Part shown: piece after piece, positions 32,001 through 43,013 of the stretch
Numbering within the stretch: the first letter of the stretch is position 1
Layout: the number at the start of each line of letters is the position of its first letter
Assembly (NCBI GenBank): GCA_007449985.2
Contig: VIIQ02000222.1
Location: 1-64,000 of the forward strand
Reading direction: 5' to 3'
Length of the DNA stretch: 64,000 nucleotides
Origin: Desmodesmus armatus
Taxonomy: Eukaryota > Chlorophyta > Chlorophyceae > Sphaeropleales > Scenedesmaceae
Notes under the pieces: model-generated
What the model saw: only the letters and a program-made list of their open reading frames with translations
Database searches by the model: none
What the model was told of the DNA's origin: nothing
Position numbers and translations under genes: made by a program

Positions 32001-33389
32001 TTGTCAGCATCACAACAGCAGTTGCCTGCAGGGTTTTGTCGTGGAGGTTGTTCATCTGCTTGGTTGAACCCTCTTGTTGACAGTTTTTTTGTAATGTCTG
32101 TTGTTCTGCCGCAGATCCGTGCCGCAGGCGAGGGTCGCAAGGGGCGCACAGCCACCTGCCTGACTGCCTCCAAGAACGGTGCCGTGAAGTTCAGTGTGAA
32201 GAGGCGCACTGGCTTGATGAGCACCGGTGGCCGCCTGGATCTGTGGATCAAGTCCAACACCAAGAGCCGCGACCCCTTTGCATCCAGCACACCTCCCGGC
32301 CAGCCACCAAACCTGAAGATCTTCCTGATGAACGTGAGTGACTGCACCCTGTAGAGCTTTTGGGCTGCCATGGTGGATGGTATTTGTACAGATGCAAGGT
32401 GCTGCAGAACGCGCAGAATGGTTACGGTCATACCGCCTGATTGGATGCAGTATGTGTGCTGTAGCCACCCAGCCTGGTTGACAAGAAATACTTACTTTGA
32501 AGGCGCCCAGCGCAACTTGCAGTGGTGTGGATGCACTGTTTCAGGCCAAGATGCAAGTGCAGTGCAATGTGTTGCTGGTGGACATCTCAACCTGTTGTGA
32601 TGTGCCAGCAGTCCATGCTAGGCGCTACATCATACTGGCAGGGTGTCGCTGTTAGTAGCGTTGCAATCTTTGCAGCCATTTCCGGTCTGACAGGCACTTG
32701 ATTGAAGTCTGGCAAGGTGCTTGTTGCACTAGCCTGTCACAAGTTGTTTGTGCTTGATTGGTGACTGTCGCTGCCTGTCTGCTCCACTGCTGCTCCTGCA
32801 GGATGACAAGACCCTGTACTGCGGTAGGGAGGTCATGCTGGGTGGCCTCACCCCTGCCTCCCAGGACGGCGCCTACTTCAAGTTTGAGATCCCTCTCTCA
32901 CTGTTCCAGTGCGGCTCAGGCAGCAGCATGGGCAACCTCTCCAACGTCAACCGTATTGACATCATGAACACCAACACACGCGATGCAGACTTCTGCATCG
33001 ATTACCTGGCAGCTATCCCAGACGGCGGTGCTACTGCTCGGTCAGAAGCCAAGCCCCTGGCTCCTGCTGAGGCCCCAGCACCGGCAGAAGAGCCTGTTGT
33101 TGCGCCACGTACTCCTGCTGCACCTCCTGCTGAGGCCCCAGCACCGGCAGAAGAGCCTGTTGTTGCGCCACGTACTCCTGCTGCACCTCCTGCTGAGGCC
33201 CCAGCACCGGCAGAAGAGCCTGTTGTTGCGCCACGTACTCCTGCTGCACCTGCCCCTCGTGCTGCACCTGCAGTGGTGCCGGTGACTGTGCCTGCCCCAC
33301 CTCCTGCGCCTGCCACCGTGCCGGCTCCTGTCGTTCGTCAGAGCCGGCCGTCTGGGTTCTTCCCCTTCTTCTTCCCATTCTTTGGGTGA
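29048..33389 (+). CDS. secreted expansin-like protein with C-terminal beta domain and Pro/Ala-rich tail
   Basis: Eight exons, 29048-29148, 29282-29439, 29755-29916, 30336-30507, 31166-31252, 31680-31770, 32115-32333 and 32802-33389, join in phase into about 525 residues. A signal peptide (PGTFPAVLVALLVLGTAHA, cut before QNF) is followed by a double-psi beta-barrel with the expansin cysteine pattern: FGSCGFTHSDG, GGSCGRCYEVRC, VRVGDSCPC, WCCGGANHMDLSYWAF and GVIGVEYRPVDC. The HFD motif reads HMD, keeping the Asp. A second domain of about 150 residues starts at DDDLGSGWGWMPY and ends FCIDYLAAIPD; it may be carbohydrate-binding but I do not recognise its family. The tail has a perfect three-fold 21-residue repeat containing PAEAPAPAEEPVVAPRTPAA and ends in SGFFPFFFPFFG. 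Expected role: non-hydrolytic loosening or binding of cell-wall polysaccharide outside the cell. Length is about twice that of a land-plant expansin. Confidence 0.88.
30764..30805 (+). repeat. broken copy of expansin exon 4 end
   Basis: GCATGGACCTGAGCTACTG followed by ATGGGTGG copies the exon 4 end and donor at about 30490-30530 (CATGGACCTCAGCTACTG then GTGGGTG). The donor GT has become AT in the copy. Confidence 0.8.
31300..31440 (+). repeat. imperfect tandem repeat in expansin intron 5
   Basis: A unit of about 45 bases containing GTGACAT, GATACA and GCAGTGC recurs about three times (CAGTGCACCTGTCA, TGAGTGACATTTGTGATACA and similar). No coding meaning seen. Confidence 0.6.
33061..33249 (+). 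repeat. three perfect 63-bp coding repeats in the expansin tail
   Basis: Units start at 33061, 33124 and 33187, each beginning CTCCTGCTGAGGCCCCAGCA. The copies are identical at nucleotide level, so the array is young or kept uniform by gene conversion; unit number probably varies between strains. Confidence 0.92.
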
Positions 33390-35182
33390 AGATCCTCGGC
33401 TGACACGCGGGTGTTGGTGTGAGTAATAGCGCGTATGCGTGTGTTTCTGACTCGCAACGAGGTTGTTGCCTCGTGCAACAGCGCATGTGCGTGTGTGACA
33501 CACGCACACAATGTCAGCACACGCCCAATCAACGTACTGCCTGTCTGTGCAGGCAATGATTGCACAGCGTGATGTGCCGCAAGTGCTGGTTGCTGTTGCT
33601 ATTTGCCCAATCGTAGGCAGCTGTGCTGTGCTGTGTGGTCTTGTCTTGCCTGCAGTAGCAATAGCAGGTCCGCATGGATCTATCAGGGCATTGCCTGCAG
33701 TGGCTGTCGTGCTGGGGAGCTCAATATGTGCTCCCTTGTGGGGGCTGTCTGTGTGACAGGAAGCATCACATGACGAGCTGCTTGGTTGCTGGGTAGGGGC
33801 GAACGCATGCCAGGTTTCTGTCCGGACATGCAGGGATGTGCCCTGTGGTTGAACTAGACCCGGCCCTGTTGGGGTTTTGAGGGGTTTCAGAGGGACTTGC
33901 AAGCCCTCATGGCAACTGTGTAGCACGCACAGTTGTTCCTACTAAGTAGTACTACTTACTAGTAGTATGGATTGAGGGATCCGCTGCTGTGATGGGCCCT
34001 GCCAGCCTCAACTAAGGGGTTAACCTGCAGGGTTCTGATAGCGGCTATGCATGATGCAGGCGCTGGGACAGTGCCAGCATGTTGTGGAGGACTGCCAGGC
34101 AACAGGTATATACCTATATATGGCGTTGTGCTTATTGCCAGGTGTGTTGGGGTGCACATGTATGTGCATAGCATTGCATGCTGCGCCATTTTGCTTGTAG
34201 GGGTTGTGCGCAAGCTTTCTACAGCTGCACGTTGGGGTTGTTTCAGCAGGTGTGGTCGCCGACAGGGATAGGCAGTCCGTCAGTGGGATGTCATGCAAGG
34301 CAGTGAGTTGTTGCAGTGTGTATCCTCTTTGAGCCAACAGGGCATGTGGCATCTGCCCACTGGTCCAGCATGGGGTCATCCTTCATGCAAGCAGGTTTGA
34401 TAGGTCCATGCGAGCCCAGGGGTAGCAAGGGCCCCCTTACAACCCCTGGGCAAGCCCATCATGCCGCATGTGTCTGTGCAGTGCAGCATGGGAAGTGTGA
34501 AGCTCCATATGTAACATTTGGCCGACGGTGCATGACGTGGAGGCCCCACCACCATATATGCCTCGAGTGACAACATGGGTCGTAACTGTGACGGGGCAGC
34601 TCTCTCACTGGGCTCTCTTGGGGTGAATGGAGGTAGGGGAAGTCCATCCATTAGGTGATCGCTCTCCACTCTCGTCAGCAATAGAACTGGTGGTCAGCTT
34701 ACCACCAACCCCAGCCAACGTCTATAGGAATCTCCGCCAGGTTGGATATGAGTGACACGCTGAACCCTGGCTGAATAACAGTCACAATGGAGAGCACAAA
34801 CTGCCGACGCACCCAAAAGGCTGTGGTAACAAGTGTCACTCAGTTTGCTTGTACCAGCCTTGCTTGTGTTCTCGTTAGGTATTGTCGGTACATATCTCTG
34901 CTACCATTTAGTGGTGCATTCAGCTCTGCCAGCAGTACTGTACTGCACTACTGCTGCCAGCATCAGCAGCGCACAACGAGTAGCGTGCAGAGAAAATCGA
35001 GCTCTTTTTTGATAGGAATATTCCAATGGATGGCGATCAGGAGCACCTCAGGTGATACAGCAGCGGCAGTGACCTTGCTGTGCCTAGTGATGCTGAGTGC
35101 TGCTCTCTGCTGTACGCCCCCCGTCTGTCTCCGCTAGAATAGTTCTTGCTCATCGCCTAGTCAAGTCTAATAGTTTGACTTC
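33390..35182. other. intergenic between expansin-like gene and F-box copy C
   Basis: No gene recognised. Contains a 14-bp palindrome AAGTAGTACTACTT near 33944-33957, a hairpin at about 34408-34448 and a TGTAA at 34510-34514, rather far for an expansin poly(A) site. From about 34,900 the sequence belongs to the duplicated F-box segment. Confidence 0.45.
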
Positions 35183-37107
35183 ATGCTGGTTTTGCCACGA
35201 GGAGCCCACCCTGCTGTTGGTGCTGCTCCCAGGTCAGTTCAGGAGCCAGGAGACTGCTCGCTGATAGCGCTGCCAGACAGCTGCCTGCTTGAGGTACTGC
35301 AGCTGTGTGCAGCAGATGGCCTACGCAGCTTGTTCAGCGTGGCCAGGGCTCACAGCAAGCTGCGACAAGCAGCTGCAGCGGTGCTGAGCAGCATCACAGC
35401 AGACCTGTCCCAACAAAAGCAGATGGACGGGGTGCTGCGGTATCTGGAGAATCACAGTCGTTACGTCAACAGCATCGACCTCAGGAGCTCCTCACAGTCA
35501 GCCGTCCTGCAGCAGCTGCCCCCCAGCCTGCAACTCAGCAGCCTGCAGCTTAACGGCCTGAGGCTGCAGCTGCTGCCTGGGGAAGGGTTTCAGGGTGTGC
35601 TGGGGGCAGCTGCTGCTGTAGCTGCCCTCAAGCAGCTGCGTCTCAGGCGCTGCAAGCTGATTGATAGTGACAAGGGGCTGGCAGCAGCACTGTCGTCCGT
35701 CGCTGCTGTCCTTGAGCACTTCAGCTTTGACCATGTGCGCTTTCAAGAAAGTCCAGTGTTCAGGTTATTCCCCACGGCAGTACTGCAGCAAATGCAGCAG
35801 CTCACCTACCTGAAGCTTGCTCGCACCAGCGTGCACGGCCCTGGCGGGGCCAATTCTGTCCTGCAGCCCTTGGAGGCCCTCACCCGGTTGGTTGACCTGC
35901 GGCTTGACAGGCCCGGGGAAGGGGGAGACGCACCCACGGTCTCCGACAGCATGCTGTCAGGCATGCAGCTCCTGACTCGCATAGGGTTTACACAGGTTGT
36001 GCTGGACCCAGGTGCCCTGGCTGGCAAGCCCAAGCTGCAGCACCTGCAGCTGATAACATCTTACACAACTGGTGCTGTAGCCGACGGCGTGGGAGAGCTG
36101 CTGTCGCAGCTGCAGCACCTGACAAACCTGACACATCTGAACGTTATTGACAGTTTGACCGCTTATATCCCGGAGTGGGGCAACCCTGCCGACGACGGTT
36201 CGGACTCCCACCAAGAGCAGGTCAACCCCCCAGCAGCAGCCTACGCAGCCCTGACAGCCAGCAGCAAGCTGCAGTACCTTGACCTGAGCGACTGCTCACT
36301 GCCAGTAGGAGCGTGGCAGCACATCTTCCCAGCAGGCAAGCAGCTGCCGCACCTACAGACACTACTCCTCTCATCAGTCAGCCGACCCTCCGGCCTTTCA
36401 CAATCTGCTCCTGATGGCCTTGTCAGCTGTTGCCCAGCACTGCAGGTCCTGGACATTGGGAGCTTGCGGCGCAGTGTGCAGCTTCTGGCTCCCCTTCAGG
36501 GGCTGAGCGCGCTGCACACGCTGCGCCTGGCTCCAAGCTCCTCTGATCCTGACGATCTCGCAGAAGCTGAGGGTTATGTAGCGGCGAGTCAGCTAACAAG
36601 GCTGAGGGACTTGACCTTGCACAGCCGCTACACCGCGGCAACAAGGGAGGGGTTGCTCAGGCCGCTGACACAGCTGCAGCAGCTGACGAGACTGAAGTAT
36701 GGAGGCGCCAGGAGTTACATTCCCCACAAGGATTTTACCTTCACTACTGGGGTGAGTCCACACAGCATAGTGTTTGCTGCCGTAGTGACCTGTCGTACTG
36801 AGGTGTGCTTGCTTTTGCTGGTGGTTTGCTTACATGGTACGTCATCACAACCAACCATGCTCACTGGGCTTGTTTGCTGCTGTGGCTGCTGTGGCAAATG
36901 CGACAGGAACCTGGTGCGGAGCCTGTGTGGCGCCAGCTACAGCTTTGGATCGACGCAGCAGTTGATACTGATGATGAGGAGGCCTCCTCCTCTGATCTGG
37001 GTGATCAAGGTCTCCCTGATCTCATCCCAATCGACGCTGATGACTTGTCAGATGACTTCTTCAGCATCGACGGTGACTCTTTGGACAACAGTGAGGAGGA
37101 TGACTAA
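35183..37107 (+). CDS. F-box/leucine-rich-repeat protein, copy C
   Basis: Two exons, 35183-36751 and 36907-37107, phase 0, about 589 residues. F-box-like segment LIALPDSCLLEVLQLCAADG near residues 28-47, then SVARAHSKLRQAA, then about a dozen irregular LRRs. The second exon starts EPGAEPVWRQLQLW, matching the tail module of copies A and B, but then runs into a strongly acidic end (DLSDDFFSIDGDSLDNSEEDD). Opposite strand from A and B. Expected role is substrate recognition in an SCF-type ubiquitin ligase; target unknown. The frame is intact from end to end, so this is the functional partner of the decayed copy D. The start ATG at 35183 has no rival close by. Confidence 0.8.
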
Positions 37108-38955
37108 TCAGTCTGCATATCAGTGCTGGCAGAGTGAGGGTGAGTGTGAGGCACCAGCAGGGGTCATGGCAGTATGGGGGGGGGGGGGGGCAGTATGCCT
37201 GTGATGTTCATAGGGAGCCTTCAAGTGGCGCTGATTCTTGGCGCGACGGGGGATGGGTTGGGGGGGGGGGGGATTTAGTGCGGGTGCAGTGGGTGTATGC
37301 TGAGGGAGGAGGCAGCCAGATGGTAGCAATGTGGTGGTGGGTATGAGTGGATGATCACTTTGGATAGAAATTTGTGTTGTAGGTGGCATGGGTGTGACAG
37401 CTGGTGTATAATGTGTGCTGCAACTGTGATCATATGTTCTTACAAGTACCTTGTGCCTTGTTGTGCCTGCTGATTTGTGCCTGCTGTGTTGTGCTGTGTC
37501 GTGTGATGTGCCATGCGTGCAGTTCACCCTGCTGATGGCTTTGGGCTGGTGAAGCTAGAAATTGAAGCCAGGTAGCACCAGCAGTGCCGGCAGCACCAGC
37601 TACAGCCCTGCACCCTCACCACTCATCGTGCAGCTTGGAGCGGGCTGACGGGGACAGACGGCAGTCGGAGCTTGCGCTGCAGTAGCAGAGTGTGCAGCTG
37701 CAAGCTCAGTTCCTGCTGCTGTTGGTGATAAGATGGTTATGGGACTGGGGGCAGTCCTGGCAGTAGCAGTAGGGGCGAATGGGCTGGTACAGCCTGCAGG
37801 GTGCTAATGGCGTGGGGGGCAGCAGGAGCAGCAGGAGCAGTGTCGGTCGCTCCTGCCAGCAGTGTTGCCAGCCCTGGTGGACGTCCAAGTGGTGGCACAG
37901 CATGGAGACACGGATGGGTGGGTGCACCCTGCTGGGCGCAATCAGCAGGACAGTCGTGAGCAACCACTTACAGCACACACTGCTTTGCATCACTTTGAGC
38001 ACGATGTGTAACTCCACGTGTGTATTTCTTAGATAGAGTAGGGGAAAAGGAAGGGGGATAGGTTGAGGTAAGTTGAGGCAAATTGAGGATGTGACTGGAA
38101 GTTCGGTTGGGGCTGGGGCGGAAAAAGTGGTGTGTCGGAACAAGTTGTAACTTGGCAGGGTGGGTTCGGGGCGACGGGGTTCAGGCTCCGTGAGGTGCCG
38201 GCGAGGAAAGGCAGCACGTGGATGATGGTTTCCTTTTGTTGTATTCTGGCTATAGCATCGTGCATGCTTTGCCTTCGCCTGTCCTGGTGTTGACCTTCCG
38301 TCGTCTCGGCTCTGTGTCTGTGTCCAACATCTCTCAGTTTAAACAAACACGACGTAAATGGGTTGATTGTCATTTTGTTTCCGCGCGCGGCATTTCATGT
38401 GGTGCTTTCTGTGCGATCGGCTTACTAAGCCGGGTGGTGGTATTGAGCACAGCAGCTGGTGGCAGCTGGCATGCCTAATATTTTCTGGTTCAGGTGTGTG
38501 TCCTCCTGCAGCCAGGGCGTGGCCTGTGCACAGTGGAATTGGGGAGTTGTCACTTGGTGTGTGCAGGCCTGACAGCATGATAGCACGGGGCAGGCGACTT
38601 AATTGTGTGTATGTAGTACATGTCATGCACTGTGTGCCTTTTGCGTCCCCAATAGGTGGTGGTTGTCAGTGACAACTTGTCACATGCAGCAGCTGACAGG
38701 AGTGACATGATCAGGCTTGCTACACAAACATCCGAATGTGTTCAGACCCCAAAACCTTGTGGCACACATCTCATGTTTCTTGATCAGTCCAACCCTTATC
38801 TCTCCGAGGTCTACTCAGTAGTACTGCTGCTGTCACCCACAGCATCGCCCACCAAGGTTCATTCTGCAGTGCACCTCCTGTCTCTCAGTCAATAATATCA
38901 CAATGCACGGCGTGCAGGAGCATCCAAGGTAATCCAGCAGCGGCAGTGCTGTGCT
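37108..38955. other. intergenic between F-box copies C and D
   Basis: The first 900 bases are the duplicated 3' flank of copy C and contain G-runs at 37179-37190 and 37259-37271. The rest shows no gene. Confidence 0.5.
38007..38011 (+). terminator. candidate TGTAA signal of F-box copy C
   Basis: About 900 bases after the stop. Support comes from an equivalent TGTAA at 42050-42054 at the end of the duplicated 3' flank of copy D. Confidence 0.35.
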
Positions 38956-41116
38956 GTGTCCAGTGATCAGAGTGGATGGAGAAGCTGCTGTCCACGTGTT
39001 AGCCTCGGCAAGACGTGGTTTCTGGTCAATTACATGAAGGAATGTTGCGTTTGCATTTCATACTGGTATCGACCACAAGGAACTCACCCTGCTGCTGCTG
39101 CTGCTCTCAGATCAAGTCAGGAGCCAGGGCTGATAGCGCTGCCGGACACCTGCCTGCGGGAGGTGCTGCAGTTGTGCGCAGCAGTTGACGTACGCAGCGT
39201 GTTCAGCATCGCCAGGGCTCACAGCAAACTGCGCCAAGCAGCTGCAGCGGTGCTCAGCAGCATCACAGCAGACCTGTCGCAACAGAAGCAGACGGACGGG
39301 GTGCTGCGGTATCTGGAGAATCACAGCCGTTACGTCAACAGCATCGACCTCAGGAGCTCCTCACGGTCAGTGGTCTTGCAGCAGCTGCCCCCCAGCCTGC
39401 AGCTCAGCAGCCTGCAGCTGCAAGGCATGCAGCTGCAGCTGCTGCCCGGGGGTGAAGGGTCTCAGGGTGTGCTGGGGGCAGCTGCTGTCGTTGCTGCTCT
39501 AAAGCAGCTGCGCCTCAGGGACTGCAGGGTGACTGATGGCGAGCAGGGGCTGGCAGCAGCACTAGTGTTGTTGCGGCAGATGCAGCAGCTCACACCTACC
39601 TAGAGCTGGCCCGCACCACACCGGAGGGTCCTCACGAAGCCAGTCCTGACCTGCAGCCCCTGCAGGCCTTGACCCGGCTGGTCGACCTGCGGCTTGACAT
39701 GCCTAGGCGTAGGGACGGGGCGGCCCAGCCCCTGGTTTCTGACAGCATGCTGTCAGGAATGCAGGACCTAACACGCCTGCAGGTGTGCTCTGTCGAGCTA
39801 GAGCCAGGTGCCCTGGCTGGCAAGGCCAAGCTGCAGCACCTGCAGCTGAAATCAGCCTACCTGTCTGGTGATGCAGCAGAAGGCGTGGCACAGCTGCTGT
39901 CCCACTTGCAGCACCTGACAAACCTGACACACCTGGACCTACAGGGGGGTCTGCAAGCCTATGGGATGGAGTTTGGCAATCCTGCAGACAACGGTTCGGA
40001 CTCCTATCAACTTTTTGAGCAGGTTGATCCCCCAGCAGCAGCCTACGCAGCCCTGACAGCCAGCAGCAAGCTGCAGTACCTCGACATCACCAACTGCTCA
40101 CTGCCAGTAGGTGCCTGGCAGCACATCTTCCCAGCAGGCAAGCAGCTCCCGCACCTGCAGACCCTCATTATTGCAGAGGTCTCCCGGCCCTCCGGCCTTT
40201 CAGCATCGGCTCCTGACAGCCTTGTCAGCTGCTGCCCAGCACTGCTGTACCTGGACATGCAGGGCCTGCAGCGCAGCAGCATGCTGCTGGTGCCCCTGCA
40301 AAGGTTGAGTGGGCTGCAGACGCTGCGCCTGGCTCCCTCGACCATGGCGGGGTTCGAAAACTTCGCTGTGGGCGCAGAAGTCAATGAGGATTTTGGGGCG
40401 GTGTGTCAGCTGACAGGGCTGAGGGGGCTGACCTTGCACGCCGCTTACACCCTGAGCACGAGGGTGGGGTTGCTCAGGCGGCTGACACAGCTGCAGCAGC
40501 TCACAACACTGGACTTTGTTGGCCTAAGGAGGTACATTCTGGCAAAGCGCTTCACCCTGGCTGGTACGGTGAGTGCCACACTTGAAACAGCATAGTGCTG
40601 CAATTCTAGCTATTTTTTGGCAGGAGGCGTTGCTTCTGGTCAAGTTTACAGAACTTAGCTACCTTTTGTTTTTTTTTCTGATTGTATCTGTGTGTTGCTT
40701 GCTCAATCGTATGGCAATAGAGCTAGTACTGCTCAGTCTTGCTGTTTTGTATGTTATCAGCACAGCTGCACAATACAAGTGCAACCACACCGTAGCCAGC
40801 TGCAGTAGTCACTTTTGAGAGGCCCCCTGTTGGTGGTTGTGTGGGTGGTGAAGTGCCACGGCCTTGGTGCGTATGGCACAGAGTAGGCTACACAGCATGC
40901 CAGTGACCTGGCCCACATTTAGTCAGATTTTCCCCTCTCTCAACAGTGTCTGGGCTTGTTGGCTGTGGCTGTTGGCAGGAACCTGGTGACACGCCTGTGT
41001 GGCAACAGCTGCAGCTTTGGCTGGACGGAACAGTTGCTACTGATGATACGGATGATGAGCACCAGCAGGAAGAAGAGGAGTCGGGTGACTCATCGGAGGA
41101 TGTGGATGATGAGTAA
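38956..41116 (+). pseudogene. F-box/leucine-rich-repeat protein, copy D, decayed
   Basis: Close relative of copy C in the same orientation. Three faults are visible. The base change ATG to ATA removes the start used by C (at about 39060); upstream ATGs at 38956 or 39034 could only add unrelated residues. About 28 codons between LAAAL and RQMQQL are missing near 39563. Two extra bases (CTCACACC against CTCACC in C) at about 39590 shift the frame, so the first reading frame stops at 39603. Downstream the LRR frame is open to a GTGAGT donor after 40568, and the last exon 40979-41116 codes for EPGDTPVWQQLQLWLDG and an acidic tail ending SSEDVDDE. Splicing around the faults cannot be excluded, but decay is simpler. 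Confidence 0.65.
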
Positions 41117-43012
41117 TCACTGGCACACACCAGCATTGGCAGGGTGATGGTGAGTTTGAGGTACCTGCAGGGGCGAGTGCGCGGTGGGGCGGGAGCTTTT
41201 GGTCACACCGGCAGCATCACACTGAGTTCAGTACGGCAGGGTGATTGTGTTGCTAGGCTGAGATGAGCCAGCCGTTTGTTTGCAGCAACACCAGTAGGGT
41301 GGCATGGGTGTGGCACAACGAGTGACAGCTGCTGGCGGTCGTGTGCTGCGACCGCCGCCATGTGCTCTGAATACTGCTGACCTATTGCTGTGTTGTGCTG
41401 TGTCATGCGTGCAGGCTCTTTCGAATTGAATTGAATTAAATCTCTTTTGCCCTTTTGGTGCCCTGTAGGAGGCGTGCTGAACACCAGCTGACACCAGCAG
41501 CAGCTAAAGCGGCCGCTGCAGCAGCAGCTGCAGCCCAGCACCATCAGCATTCACCCTGCAGCTTGGTGGGCGTTGGTGTCACCGTGTCGGACATACCGCC
41601 GCTGCACCTGCACTGCAGCACAAGTATGCACAACTGCAAGCTCAGCCTGCTGGCTGGTGCTGCCATTGTTTTTGTTCTCATGGGAGTAAGGGCAGCAGTG
41701 GCAGAAGTAGCAGCAATGGCAAAAGTTTTGGGGGCAGCCTGTAGGATGCTGATGGGGTGGGAGCAGCAGATGCAGGTTTGGGGAGCATCTGACGAGTCAG
41801 CTGGATCAGCCAGTCCTGCCAACAGTGGTGGTGGCAGTAATGGCAGTAACGGCAGTGCGAGTGGTGGCACACGTCGGCTGGGTGCTGGGGTGGGTGTGGT
41901 GCTTGGCACAGTCAGCACGACAGCAGCGGGGGTGGGTTTCAGGGTGCAGCTTGTTGTGCAGCTGTTTGGTGTACTGGTGTGGTAACTGTCGAAGGTTTTG
42001 CTCACTCAAGGTTTGCACTGGTTGCCTACGGTGCATGTTCTGCTTGCATTGTAAATGAACGACATCTACATGTTTGTGTGTGTTTGTCAGCTTCCCAGTT
42101 GGTGTCGATGCGGTCACTTTACTGTCTTCCCAGTGCCCTGTCCTGTTGGATTTAAACATATGAGTCTGAATATAAACCTTATGTGGGGACAAGGGGCCGC
42201 TCACTAGGACAACAGCTAGCTCACTGAGCCCACCCCTCACACATGTACTAAACTGCCGGTTGCTTCCCTCCTGCATGTTCACGATATCACTGCAACAAAC
42301 ATCCAGATAGTGGACATGTGCCAAAACACCAGCTGTGAGGCTTTACAGCATATTTCCTCGTTGATTGCAGATGTTGAGGTGTTGAGTAAAGACGTGCCTG
42401 CCACATCACCCAACCCCCTTCATCACGGTGGCCTGTGAGCAAGTTCACCTCACTCAAAAAGTCGCTGTTGGCTCAAGCACACAGCCTGATCATTGTTCCA
42501 CTTGGTGTTTTTGCGTTCAGCCAGTGCAACCTACCCAATGGTGCGTCTGCCTAAGCTGGACCAGGTTGAAGGTAGGCTGTAGCTGGCTACAGCTTCCCAC
42601 AGGTTTATTCCATAGCGAAGTGCAGGCACACAGACGAACTCAGGGAATTGTTACACTGTATGGAAGCGAAACAGAGAGTCACAGCATTCAAACAGGCCCA
42701 GCATAACGATCCGTGACAACGGCGGACCTGCCAGGAGTGCGCACGCTTTGATCGCCGCTGAATAGTCGACACTTTGAAGCCACTGGAGTGGATAGAGCTT
42801 GAAACACCCCTGCTCCCATCCCTCTTGGGGCGAAACTGTGCAGCTTGCTGTGAGACTCGTTCCTATACACACGCTCACTGGATTTAAAGTATTCTTCAGT
42901 TTCACTGGTGCCAAAACAGAGGGCTCAGCACCACTGCGGTCAGCAGCAGCGAGTTCACCACCCACTGCAGCAGGCAGCCTGCAGGAGCTCACTACAACAG
43001 AAGCGATATATA
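41117..43012. other. intergenic between F-box copy D and SGNH hydrolase
   Basis: To about 42,060 this is the duplicated 3' flank of copy D. An open frame at 41455-41985 on the plus strand contains a hydrophobic stretch, but the equivalent part of copy C is not open in the same way, so I do not call it. The remainder shows no gene. Confidence 0.5.
42050..42054 (+). terminator. candidate TGTAA signal of F-box copy D
   Basis: Equivalent in place to 38007-38011 after copy C, at the end of the region of similarity between the two flanks. Confidence 0.35.
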
Positions 43013-43013
43013 A
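43007..43013 (+). promoter_or_regulatory. TATATAA directly before the SGNH start codon
   Basis: The motif overlaps the first base of the ATG at 43013. If it works as a TATA box, transcripts would begin inside the presumed signal peptide codons; if not, it is only the sequence context of the start. See the finding. Confidence 0.2.

Larger units (their letters stand above)
34900..42060 (+). repeat. roughly 3-kb tandem segmental duplication carrying F-box copies C and D
   Basis: Similarity between the two halves (about 34,900-38,015 and 38,900-42,060) is not limited to coding exons. Upstream, 35040-35095 matches 38926-38975 (AGCAGCGGCAGTG in both). Downstream, GGTGGCATGGGTGTG, CAAGCTCAG and related segments recur in the same order after each stop codon, and both end near a TGTAA at 38007 and 42050. 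The unit thus included promoter, gene and 3' flank. Boundaries are approximate. Confidence 0.7.

Noticed and set aside
33031..33926. Long minus-strand frames opposite the last expansin exon
   Set aside because: They arise from the 63-bp repeat read in reverse; the sense frame has signal peptide, barrel motifs and splice support.
41455..41985. 176-codon frame after F-box copy D with a hydrophobic helix
   Set aside because: Lies in the duplicated 3' flank; the matching part after copy C does not keep the frame, so there is no sign of selection for protein.
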